From Lachnospiraceae bacterium (GTDB lineage Bacteria; Bacillota; Clostridia; Lachnospirales; Lachnospiraceae), in contig CAAFVW010000190.1 of the NCBI GenBank assembly GCA_900766575.1, forward strand, positions 1 through 30,815: a DNA stretch of 30,815 nucleotides. Reading direction: 5' to 3'. A program made the translations under genes and the position numbers. Every line of letters begins with the position of its first letter. Positions within the stretch are counted from its first letter, which is position 1. The notes under the pieces are model-generated. The model made no database searches and was not told where the DNA came from. It saw nothing but the letters and a program-made list of their open reading frames with translations. Shown here piece after piece: positions 1 to 6,693 of this stretch.

Positions 1-28
1 TCTTGAAAAGGGATAGGAAAGCGAGGGA

Positions 29-85
29 GGCGCGAACATGGACGTTCACGCCAGGCTTTACGCGACAAGGATGTCGCTTAAAGCC
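29..85 (+). ncRNA. Tandem hairpins with CsrA-type loop motifs (candidate CsrA-binding RNA)
   Basis: Two adjacent hairpins are visible. The first pairs 29-37 with 44-52 (9 bp, one C/A mismatch) around the loop ATGGAC. The second pairs 54-60 with 79-85 and 62-66 with 73-77 (one mismatch) around the loop AAGGAT. Read on the plus strand, the loops with their closing bases give ACATGGACGT (36-45) and ACAAGGATGT (65-74). The second matches the published CsrA SELEX core ACARGGAUGU exactly, and both show GGA in a hairpin loop, the hallmark of CsrA/RsmE sites. The motif exists only on the plus strand, so a plus-strand transcript is inferred. It may extend beyond the left edge of the window. No promoter or terminator for it was identified. 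It could instead be a dispersed palindromic repeat. Confidence 0.45.
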
Positions 86-218
86 GGCCCGTAAAATTTA
101 AAACTGCTTGATCACTTTTCGTAGAAAATTCCCACCCGTAGACCGTGCATCGAGGAAGGATTTTTTATCTGACTTGCGGGAGTTCGTCCGGTTTGCCAAT
201 ATTCACTTAACTCTCAAT
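86..218. other. Gene-free region downstream of pgsA
   Basis: No convincing coding frame was seen between the tandem hairpins and the pgsA stop codon. A short inverted repeat TTTTC-GTA-GAAAA lies near 117-129. The plus strand has AGGAAGGA at 153-160 directly followed by six T residues. No strong hairpin precedes that T run, so I do not call a terminator. The segment may be part of the same structured element as 29-85. Confidence 0.4.
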
Positions 219-782
219 TCACTTCGTATCCTTCATAACATCCTTATTCTTCACCAGGTAATCAATCAACGATACCACAGTGAGAATCAGCGCAATCCAC
301 ATAATAATATCGGTGAGTATCTGCAGCTGCGGGAAATTGGCAATCATCAGGCAGATCATAACCATCTGGAAGGTGGTCTTGAACTTGCCCCAGTAGCTTG
401 CTGCAATCACAACACCATTGTCGGAAGCAATCAGGCGGAAACCACTGATAATAAACTCTCTGGCAATAATGATGATAACCACCCAGGCAGGAATCCGGTT
501 CATCTCGATCAATGCGATCATGGCGGAACATACTAACAGCTTGTCAGCCAACGGATCCATGAATTTTCCGAAATCCGTGATGAGGTTGTATTTTCTTGCG
601 ATCTTGCCATCGATCAGATCTGTGAGACTGGCAATGATAAAGATTGCCAGCGCAATCATATCCGTTACAAAAGTGTTGTCACCGAACCATCCGGCCTGAC
701 CTCCCAATAACAGGATAATAAACGGTACAATCAGAATAACACGGAAAATAGTCAGCTTGTTAGGCAGATTCATCTTACTCAT
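219..782 (-). CDS. pgsA: CDP-diacylglycerol-glycerol-3-phosphate 3-phosphatidyltransferase
   Basis: This 187-residue integral membrane enzyme makes phosphatidylglycerophosphate from CDP-diacylglycerol and glycerol 3-phosphate, the committed step to phosphatidylglycerol. The CDP-alcohol phosphotransferase signature is clear: DGKIARKYN, then DFGKFMDPLADK, carrying the conserved metal-binding aspartates. Hydrophobic helices flank the motif, starting right after the N-terminal LPNKLTIFR segment that is typical of PgsA. The ATG at 782 has an AGGAGAG site about 7 bases upstream. It overlaps the end of rimO by 8 bases, which implies translational coupling. It is the last gene of the yicC-pgsA operon in this window. 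Length and motifs fit the family well. Confidence 0.95.
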   Translation of the reverse strand: MSKMNLPNKLTIFRVILIVPFIILLLGGQAGWFGDNTFVTDMIALAIFIIASLTDLIDGKIARKYNLITDFGKFMDPLADKLLVCSAMIALIEMNRIPAWVVIIIIAREFIISGFRLIASDNGVVIAASYWGKFKTTFQMVMICLMIANFPQLQILTDIIMWIALILTVVSLIDYLVKNKDVMKDTK

Positions 783-2103
783 GGTATATCTCTCCTATCA
801 GATCATATTCATTGGAGTCAGTGACCAGAACCTTTACAAAATCTCCGGTCATCAGATTCGCAGAAGTATTTACAAACAGATAGCCATCCACATTCGGGGC
901 ATCTCTGTAGGTTCTGGCTACATAGGTCTCTTCGTCCGCAACTTTACCTTCGATCATTACGGTCAGGATACGGCCTACCATGTCCTCCGCTTTATCAAAA
1001 GCGATGGCCTGCTGTAACTCCATCAACTCATCCCGACGGAACTCCTTTACCTCCTGAGGCACCTGATCTTCCATGGTCGCTGCCGGAGTATCTTCCTCCT
1101 GGGAATATGGGAATACACCCAGGCGATCAAATTCCATCTCATTCACAAAGCGGTACAGCTCTTCAAAATCTTCCTGCGTCTCTCCGGGGAATCCGCTGAT
1201 CAGTGTGGTTCTCAGACAGATATCGGGAATCTTCTCCCGAAGCCTTCCGATAATGGCGCGGAGTTCTGCCTGATCGGTGCGGCGTCCCATGCGTTTCAAC
1301 ACATTGTCAGACGCATGTTGGATGGGAATATCCAGGTAATTGCAGACCTTGGGCTCTGCTACGATGGTATCGATCAGCTCCTCAGTAATCTCCTCAGGAT
1401 AGCAATACAGAATACGAATCCAGTAGATACCGGGGATCTGCGCCAGTTCATGCAGGAGTCTCGGCAGTTCTTTTCTGCCATACAGATCCACACCATACAA
1501 CGTGGTCTCCTGTGCTACCAGAATCAGTTCCCGCACTCCCTTGTCCGCCAGTTCCCTGGCTTCTTTTAACAGGTTTTCCATGGGAACACTGCGGTAATTG
1601 CCTCTGACCTTGGGAATAATGCAATAGGTGCAATGTTTGTCGCAGCCCTCTGCAATTTTCAGATACGCAAAATGTCCGCCTGTAGTGACAACACGATTGG
1701 TCTCTGTCACCGGGGCGGCATTAATATCTTCATAGTGATTCTGTTTCTGGCCTGCCAGAATTTCTTCCAGAGCGACCACGATCTCGTTGATAGCAGTGGT
1801 ACCGATGACAGCATCTACCTGAGGGATTTCCTTCTGAATCTCCTCCCGGTAACGCTGTGCCAGACAGCCCGCAGCAATCAGAGCTTTGACCTGTCCGCTG
1901 TCTTTCAGTTCTCCCATCTGCAATAACGTATTGATACTTTCTTCCTTGGCATCGCCAATAAAGCAGCAGGTATTTACGACTACTACGTCTGCCTCTGCTT
2001 CATCGTCCGTGAAGGTATAACCTTTTTCCTGGAGCATGCCAAGCATCTTCTCGGAATCGACAAGATTCTTGTCACAGCCCAGGGATACAAACAATATCTT
2101 CAT
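775..2103 (-). CDS. rimO: Ribosomal protein uS12 methylthiotransferase RimO
   Basis: RimO is a radical-SAM enzyme that adds a methylthio group to an aspartate of ribosomal protein S12. The 442-residue protein has the expected three parts. The N-terminal UPF0004 domain starts FVSLGCDKNLVDSEKML and has further cluster cysteines in NTCCFIGDAKEES and AGCLAQRY. The radical-SAM core carries GCDKHCTYC, the CxxxCxxC cluster motif. A C-terminal TRAM-like region completes it. The SLGCDKN start and the sequence KVRGNYRSVP after the cluster favour RimO over the tRNA-modifying paralogues MiaB and MtaB. It starts 5 bases after rpoZ ends and overlaps pgsA at its 3' end, consistent with one operon. Confidence 0.95.
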   Translation of the reverse strand: MKILFVSLGCDKNLVDSEKMLGMLQEKGYTFTDDEAEADVVVVNTCCFIGDAKEESINTLLQMGELKDSGQVKALIAAGCLAQRYREEIQKEIPQVDAVIGTTAINEIVVALEEILAGQKQNHYEDINAAPVTETNRVVTTGGHFAYLKIAEGCDKHCTYCIIPKVRGNYRSVPMENLLKEARELADKGVRELILVAQETTLYGVDLYGRKELPRLLHELAQIPGIYWIRILYCYPEEITEELIDTIVAEPKVCNYLDIPIQHASDNVLKRMGRRTDQAELRAIIGRLREKIPDICLRTTLISGFPGETQEDFEELYRFVNEMEFDRLGVFPYSQEEDTPAATMEDQVPQEVKEFRRDELMELQQAIAFDKAEDMVGRILTVMIEGKVADEETYVARTYRDAPNVDGYLFVNTSANLMTGDFVKVLVTDSNEYDLIGEIYHE

Positions 2104-2108
2104 GTGTC

Positions 2109-2348
2109 TTATGCTTCCTCATCATCTCCAAGGATCTTGATCTTGCCCTGGTTCAGCTCTTCTACTGCGATAGACAGCGGCTTATCAACCTTGGCAGTCA
2201 CCAGAGGTTCTTCCCCTGCAATGATCTGTCTGGCTCTCTTGGCCGTTGCCATAACGATAGAATAACGGCTGTTTACTACAGGTGCTTCACCGGGTTCTAC
2301 CTCGCTGTTTACTACTTTCATTAAATCGGTATAAGAGGGATGTAACAT
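2109..2348 (-). CDS. rpoZ: DNA-directed RNA polymerase omega subunit
   Basis: This 79-residue protein is the small omega subunit that helps assemble and stabilise RNA polymerase around beta-prime. The start MLHPSYTDLMK and the segment NSRYSIVMATAKRARQI are the conserved omega core, followed by the short KPLSIAVEEL helix. It begins one base after the gmk stop, with AAAGGAG about 9 bases upstream of the ATG. The gmk-rpoZ order is conserved in Firmicutes and supports the assignment. Size is usual for the family in Clostridia. Confidence 0.93.
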   Translation of the reverse strand: MLHPSYTDLMKVVNSEVEPGEAPVVNSRYSIVMATAKRARQIIAGEEPLVTAKVDKPLSIAVEELNQGKIKILGDDEEA

Positions 2349-2349
2349 T

Positions 2350-2985
2350 TTATTTTGCTCCTTTCGCGAAACTTTTCAGTTCCTCTCTGATCTCTTTGAT
2401 AAATTCTCCACGACGGGACGGCTCATTTTTCGCCGCTTCCACAAACTTCTGTACCTGTGCGGCGCATTCGTCCAGATCATCGTTCACTACTATATAATCA
2501 TAGGCATCCATGCCTTCTGATTCTTCATAAGCCCGGGCCAGTCTCTGTGCAATGACATCCGCTGTCTCGGTTCCTCTTCCCACCAGCCTCTTCTGCAATT
2601 CTTCTGCACTGGGCGGTGTTACAAACAATAACAGGCTCTCCGGAAACTGTTCCTTGATCTTCATAGCTCCCTGAATCTCAATCTCCAGGATCACATCCTT
2701 ACCTGCCTGCATCTGCTCTTCTACATAGGCTTTCGGCGTTCCATAATAATTGCCGCAATACTGAGCATACTCGATAAATCCGTTTTTTGCAATATTTTCT
2801 TCAAATTGTTCTCTGGTACGGAAGAAATATTCTCTTCCGTCCTCCTCGCCTTCCCTGGGCTGTCGGGTCGTCATGGAAATAGACAATGCATAATTGTCAT
2901 ATTCCGATAACAGCTTTTTGACCAGAGTTCCTTTTCCGGCTCCGGAGAATCCGGAGATTACCATCAATATTCCCTTATTCTGCAT
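2350..2985 (-). CDS. gmk: Guanylate kinase
   Basis: Guanylate kinase phosphorylates GMP (and dGMP) to the diphosphate in the cytoplasm. The P-loop is SGFSGAGKGTL near the N-terminus, followed by SMTTRQPREGEEDGREYFF, the GMP-binding segment, and a lid region GRGTETADVIAQRL. I chose the ATG at 2985 (211 residues, the usual family length, starting MQNKGILMVISG). It overlaps the end of remA by 11 bases and has an AGAGG-like site upstream. Upstream in-frame ATGs at 3009 and 3042 would add 8 or 19 unconserved residues inside remA. The remA-gmk-rpoZ order is standard. Confidence 0.94.
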   Translation of the reverse strand: MQNKGILMVISGFSGAGKGTLVKKLLSEYDNYALSISMTTRQPREGEEDGREYFFRTREQFEENIAKNGFIEYAQYCGNYYGTPKAYVEEQMQAGKDVILEIEIQGAMKIKEQFPESLLLFVTPPSAEELQKRLVGRGTETADVIAQRLARAYEESEGMDAYDYIVVNDDLDECAAQVQKFVEAAKNEPSRRGEFIKEIREELKSFAKGAK

Positions 2986-3256
2986 CTTCTTCTCTATCCT
3001 CTTTCTCATCTTCCGGCCACAATGCCTGTGCCCTTCCGGCAATCGTCTCCGGCAATAACGCTGACAGAACGATCTGGCTGTTCTCCATGACCAGTACGGA
3101 TTTCGTCTTACGTCCCTGGGTGGCGTCGATTGCCAGGCCTGTCTCTTTTGCCTTTTGCACCAGACGCTTGATAGGAGCCGACTCCGGGCTGACGATAGCG
3201 ATGATCTTATCCGTATTCACAATATTGCCAAATCCCACATGAATCAATCGGTTCAT
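2975..3256 (-). CDS. remA: RemA-like DUF370 DNA-binding regulator
   Basis: This 93-residue protein belongs to the DUF370/RemA family. In Bacillus, RemA is a DNA-binding activator of matrix and osmoprotection genes. Its role in Clostridia is less clear, so the function here is by family only. The start MNRLIHVGFGNIVN and the segment IIAIVSPESAPIKRLVQKA are characteristic. Next come DATQGRKTKSVLVMEN and an acidic tail rich in Glu and Asp. The ATG at 3256 follows AAGGGTG at about 7 bases. It starts 10 bases after the yicC stop. A longer in-frame start exists at 3349 but falls inside yicC and adds unconserved sequence. Confidence 0.88.
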   Translation of the reverse strand: MNRLIHVGFGNIVNTDKIIAIVSPESAPIKRLVQKAKETGLAIDATQGRKTKSVLVMENSQIVLSALLPETIAGRAQALWPEDEKEDREEDAE

Positions 3257-3266
3257 CGTTTCACCC

Positions 3267-4145
3267 TTACTCAATATTCTGTATCTGCTCTCTGACCTTC
3301 TCAATCTCGGTCTTGAGTTCAATCGCACAGTTGGAAATCTCCAAATCATTGGACTTGGACAAAATGGTGTTGGCTTCCCGGTTCATCTCCTGTGCCAGGA
3401 AATCCAGTTTCCGTCCGATGCTTCCGCCGGCAATCAGCGTATTTTTCGTAGTCTCGATGTGGCTGCGCAGTCTTACCAGTTCCTCATCCACGCACACCTT
3501 ATCTGCGTAGATCGTTACCTCCGTCAGAAGTCTTCCTTCATCCACCGTGGTATCGCCAAGCAGCTCCTTCACGCGGTCTTCCAGCCTCTGCCGGTACTCG
3601 GCTATGATCTGTGGCGAACGCTCCGTGATAAAATCCACCAGCTTTAACATGCCGTCCAGCTTACCGATCAGATCATCTCTTAAATGCTCGCCTTCGGTGA
3701 TCCGGGTCTGTACGAACATCTCGCAGGCACCCTTCAGGGCTCTCTGCAGTTCCTTCCACAGTTCTTCCTCATCAATATCCTGCTCTTCCATTACAAAAAC
3801 ATCCGGATACTTGGACAACGTGGACACACGGATGTCGCAGTCCAGATCAAAATCGCTTGCCATCTGCTTCAGGTATCCCAGATACTCCGCCGCCAGTTCC
3901 TTGTTGTAACGCACATTGGAGGTATTCTCTGAAAAATCTTCATAAGTAATGAACAGATCCACTTTACCTCTGGAAATGTAGTTCTTCAGTTCGCTGCGAA
4001 TCGCAGACTCAAAGAAATTCAGTTTCTTCGGCATTTTGATGTTCACATCAAGGTAGCGATGATTCACAGACTTCATCTCTACGGTAAACTTCCTGTTATT
4101 CTCTGCAGTCTCACATCTGCCAAACCCCGTCATACTCTTGATCAT
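3267..4145 (-). CDS. yicC: YicC/YloC-family endoribonuclease
   Basis: The 292-residue protein has the family-defining N-terminus MIKSMTGFGR and the C-terminal block IGRKLDFLAQEMNREANTI followed by EKVREQIQNIE. YicC proteins are reported as endoribonucleases. YloC is the Bacillus member. In Firmicutes the gene sits upstream of remA and gmk, as here. It is the first gene of the operon: the ATG has AGGAG 6 bases upstream, and a sigma-A type promoter lies 64-93 bases upstream. The exact RNA targets cannot be inferred from sequence. Confidence 0.92.
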   Translation of the reverse strand: MIKSMTGFGRCETAENNRKFTVEMKSVNHRYLDVNIKMPKKLNFFESAIRSELKNYISRGKVDLFITYEDFSENTSNVRYNKELAAEYLGYLKQMASDFDLDCDIRVSTLSKYPDVFVMEEQDIDEEELWKELQRALKGACEMFVQTRITEGEHLRDDLIGKLDGMLKLVDFITERSPQIIAEYRQRLEDRVKELLGDTTVDEGRLLTEVTIYADKVCVDEELVRLRSHIETTKNTLIAGGSIGRKLDFLAQEMNREANTILSKSNDLEISNCAIELKTEIEKVREQIQNIE

Positions 4146-4208
4146 AAGTTTCTCCTATGTTTTCACAATCCGGTCTGTTCTATGCCTTTGCGGCTTTGAT
4201 ATCATTTT

Positions 4209-4238
4209 ATTATAAAATAGCTTTCCCCTTTGCGTCAA
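4209..4238 (-). promoter_or_regulatory. Promoter of the yicC-pgsA operon
   Basis: On the minus strand a TTGACG -35 box (4233-4238) and a perfect TATAAT -10 box (4209-4214) are separated by 18 bases. They point leftward at yicC. The predicted RNA start is about 55-60 bases before the yicC ATG. No obvious operator or attenuator was seen in this short leader. Confidence 0.7.
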
Positions 4239-4282
4239 GTACGTCGCAATATTCTGATGCATTTTTCCGCATAAGTTCCTAT

Positions 4283-5476
4283 CTACTTCCACTCATCATA
4301 ATGTTCCAGAAAATGGTGCTTCACACCGTCCTCTTTGTAGGCAATGATGGTGCGGAGATTTACATTCTCCACGCTCTTGAAAATATTTCCTTCAATGAAC
4401 GGATTGGTCTGTTTCAACGAGGCGATCAGATTCTTGATCTCCATACGCTTGGAGGGACTGCTGCCATCGGTGCGGCAGGTGGTACAGGTATCCGTAAACC
4501 GGCAGGCACACTGGATAAAATGCAGATCGTTGTAATCTCTCCAGTGCTTGATATCATCCTCACGGATCAGATACATGGGGCGGATCAGCTCCATTCCCTC
4601 GAAATTCGTGCTGTGAAGCTTCGGCATCATGGTCTGCACCTGTCCGCCGTACAGCATTCCCATCAGGATCGTCTCAATGACATCATCGTAATGATGTCCC
4701 AACGCGATCTTATTGCAGCCAAGTTCTTTTGCGTGGCTGTACAGATAGCCTCTGCGCATTCTGGCACACAGATAACAGGGCGAATCTTCGATATCATACA
4801 CCGCATCAAAGATCGATGACTCGAAAATCGTAATGGGAATATCCATCAGCTTCGCGTTATTCTCGATGATCTTACGGTTGGCCTCGCTGTATCCCGGATC
4901 CATCACCAGAAATACCAGTTCGAACGGAAACTTATTATGACGCTTCAGCTCCTGAAAAAGCTTCGCCATCAACATAGAATCCTTACCGCCGGAGATACAT
5001 ACCGCGATCTTGTCATTCTCCTGAATCATGTCATACTCATTGATGGCTTTGGCGAATCTGGAAAAAAGAGTCTTGTGGAATTTCTTGCGGATACTCTTCT
5101 CGATCTCACGTGCTCTCTCATTCTCCGCTTCCTGCGGCTGCTCCTTCTGCATCAGAGCAAGCAGCCACCCGGTATAGCCGCCCTGTAAGCTGTAGGCGTC
5201 CATTCCCTGTTCTCTGAAATACTCTGCGGATACCTTACTGTTCTGTCCTCTGCTGCAATACAGGATCACTTTTTTCTCTCCTGCTGCCGCAGCCAATCTG
5301 TCTGCAAGTTCACATTCGGAAATGACGATGGCACCGGGGATTTTGCCATAATTTACCGCTTCATCCCCTCTGGTATCCACCAGTACAAAGCTTTCCGGCT
5401 CCCATGTCTGCACTTCTTCCCATGTAACCTCACTGGGGTGTATTGTTACTTTATCTTCCATTTTTAAATTTTCCAT
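4283..5476 (-). CDS. Rhodanese domain fused to a TtcA-like tRNA thiolation ATPase
   Basis: This 397-residue protein joins two sulfur-handling modules. Residues ~12-110 form a rhodanese domain with VLVDTRGDEA and the active-site loop VILYCSRGQNS (Cys74). Residues ~155-395 are a PP-loop ATPase with CISGGKDSMLM (SGGKDS at 162-167), CYLCARMRRGYLY (Cys234, Cys237) and GHHYDDVIET. It also has a late cysteine group, CACRFTDTCTTC. The CxxC and GHH motifs resemble TtcA, which makes 2-thiocytidine at tRNA position 32 using an iron-sulfur cluster. The fused rhodanese could supply persulfide sulfur; that is inference. The ATG at 5476 has AAAGGAA upstream. A second in-frame ATG at 5461 lies in a perfect 15-base tandem repeat, so the exact start is uncertain. 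The true tRNA substrate is unproven. Confidence 0.85.
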   Translation of the reverse strand: MENLKMEDKVTIHPSEVTWEEVQTWEPESFVLVDTRGDEAVNYGKIPGAIVISECELADRLAAAAGEKKVILYCSRGQNSKVSAEYFREQGMDAYSLQGGYTGWLLALMQKEQPQEAENERAREIEKSIRKKFHKTLFSRFAKAINEYDMIQENDKIAVCISGGKDSMLMAKLFQELKRHNKFPFELVFLVMDPGYSEANRKIIENNAKLMDIPITIFESSIFDAVYDIEDSPCYLCARMRRGYLYSHAKELGCNKIALGHHYDDVIETILMGMLYGGQVQTMMPKLHSTNFEGMELIRPMYLIREDDIKHWRDYNDLHFIQCACRFTDTCTTCRTDGSSPSKRMEIKNLIASLKQTNPFIEGNIFKSVENVNLRTIIAYKEDGVKHHFLEHYDEWK

Positions 5477-5485
5477 TTTTAAATT
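5456..5485 (-). repeat. 15-bp tandem duplication spanning the start codon
   Basis: The plus-strand unit TTCCATTTTTAAATT occurs twice without a gap (5456-5470 and 5471-5485). On the coding strand each copy carries an ATG and a GGAA. The duplication therefore doubles the start codon and creates the peptide repeat NLKMENLKMED at the N-terminus of the rhodanese-TtcA protein. Confidence 0.85.
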
Positions 5486-5534
5486 CCTTTGCTCTGCCCG
5501 AACAGGCAATCTATTGTTTTTCCTCTCTCAGTCT

Positions 5535-5573
5535 GTTACACTGTTGTTAAAAATATGGTAACTGCATCGTTAC
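5535..5573. promoter_or_regulatory. Possible operator in the divergent intergenic region
   Basis: The 122-base gap between the divergent thiolation gene and the cupin gene contains an inverted repeat GTAAC-TGCATC-GTTAC (5558-5573). A further GTTAC half-site lies at 5535-5539. It could bind a regulator of either gene. No clear pair of -35 and -10 boxes was identified, and the protein is unknown. Confidence 0.3.
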
Positions 5574-5598
5574 ATAACATCCAAAGAAAGGCATACAA

Positions 5599-5931
5599 AT
5601 GATTCCTTATACTACTTTAGATTCCATTATAGCCCAAATGCCCGAACGCACCGGACACACTCTGTTAGATGAAAACCAGGGATGTGTAAACGGCTGCCGC
5701 ATGGGTGTATCCCTCTATCGCAATACAGAATATCACATGCCGCAAAAGCATGACGACCAGGAGGGTTTCTTCGTATTGGACGGAAAAGGATATGCTCTCA
5801 TCGGTGAGGAAGAAATCCCTCTGCTGCCCGGTACCTCATTTATGGTACCAGCTCACACGGATCATATGATCAGACGGGATCCCTCCTGTGACTGCTGTAA
5901 GGTACTGTGGTTTCATGCCGCAGCAGAATGA
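5599..5931 (+). CDS. Small single-domain cupin protein
   Basis: This 110-residue protein is a single cupin barrel. Motif 1 is seen around HMPQKHDDQEGFFVLDGKG, and motif 2 around GTSFMVPAHTDHM, giving His and Glu candidates for one metal site. Such small cupins include isomerases, dioxygenases and sugar- or effector-binding proteins, and the substrate cannot be read from the sequence. It contains several cysteines, including a CDCC run near the C-terminus. The ATG follows AAAGG at about 8 bases. It is divergent from the rhodanese-TtcA gene and ends 3 bases before the convergent HAD gene. Confidence 0.8.
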   Translation: MIPYTTLDSIIAQMPERTGHTLLDENQGCVNGCRMGVSLYRNTEYHMPQKHDDQEGFFVLDGKGYALIGEEEIPLLPGTSFMVPAHTDHMIRRDPSCDCCKVLWFHAAAE

Positions 5932-5934
5932 TCC

Positions 5935-6621
5935 TCAATCCCCATATACCACCAGGAGCTCCGGAAGCTGTGCCTGAAGTTCCGTCAGGCTGTCACACTT
6001 TTTATCTACTATGGTAAGAATCTCTTCTGTGGGTAGCAACTGGTCCGGCACCATGACCGTAAATAATCCCGCAGCATGCGCAGACCGGATTCCATTAAAA
6101 GAATCTTCTACCGCCATTGCCTGCTCTGGCTTTACGCCCATTTCTTCACAAGCCTTCCGGTAAATATCCGGTGCAGGCTTGCCGTTTTCCACCATATCTC
6201 CACAGATAATCTTCTGAAAATATCCGGTGATGCCCGCTCTGTCCAGATGCTCCATGACAGCCGCCTTTCTCGTAGAGGAAGCTAAGGCCACGGGAATCTT
6301 GTGGTCTTTCAGATATTCCAGAATCTCATGAACACCCGGTTTCTCCGGGATGCCTTCCTGGGCCTCCTTTTCACGGAATCTCCTGCTGCATTCTTTATCC
6401 AGTTCTTCAAAAGAAGCTGTAAGCCCTTGCTCCTGTCTTGCCTTTTCAAAAATTTCTCTGGTTCCCTGTCTGGTTCTTCCGATACAGGCTTTGGATATGT
6501 CATCCACGTTCTTAAAGCCTTTGGGTTCTGCCGTTTCTCTCCAACATTCCATATAAATTCTCTCGGTGTCAAAGAGCACTCCGTCCATATCAAATACAAC
6601 CGTGCTTATCGTTCTGTTCAT
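5935..6621 (-). CDS. HAD-family hydrolase (beta-phosphoglucomutase-like phosphatase)
   Basis: The 228-residue protein is a subfamily IA haloacid dehalogenase. Motif I is VVFDMDGVLFDTE with the nucleophile and acid aspartates. Motif II is the serine in VALASSTRK, motif III the lysine in GDMVENGKPAPDIY, and motif IV VEDSFNGIRSAHAAG. A helical cap lies between motifs I and II. Relatives act on sugar phosphates or related small phosphoesters, and the substrate is not predictable here. It starts 72 bases after the HelD-like gene on the same strand and may be co-transcribed with it. Confidence 0.85.
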   Translation of the reverse strand: MNRTISTVVFDMDGVLFDTERIYMECWRETAEPKGFKNVDDISKACIGRTRQGTREIFEKARQEQGLTASFEELDKECSRRFREKEAQEGIPEKPGVHEILEYLKDHKIPVALASSTRKAAVMEHLDRAGITGYFQKIICGDMVENGKPAPDIYRKACEEMGVKPEQAMAVEDSFNGIRSAHAAGLFTVMVPDQLLPTEEILTIVDKKCDSLTELQAQLPELLVVYGD

Positions 6622-6693
6622 GTTTTTATCTCTTCCTCTATCTCCGTTTCTGTCACGCGACCATAGGATTGTTGCCCATACCGATGCCTGCCA

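Noticed and set aside
4157..4819. A 220-codon plus-strand open frame antisense to the rhodanese-TtcA gene
   Set aside because: It has no recognisable motif and lies antisense to a gene with complete conserved motifs.
6622..6693. A continuation of the GH31-like domain past the HelD-like stop (frameshifted barrel)
   Set aside because: None of the frames in these 72 bases resembles the start of a GH31 barrel, and the HAD gene begins immediately after.
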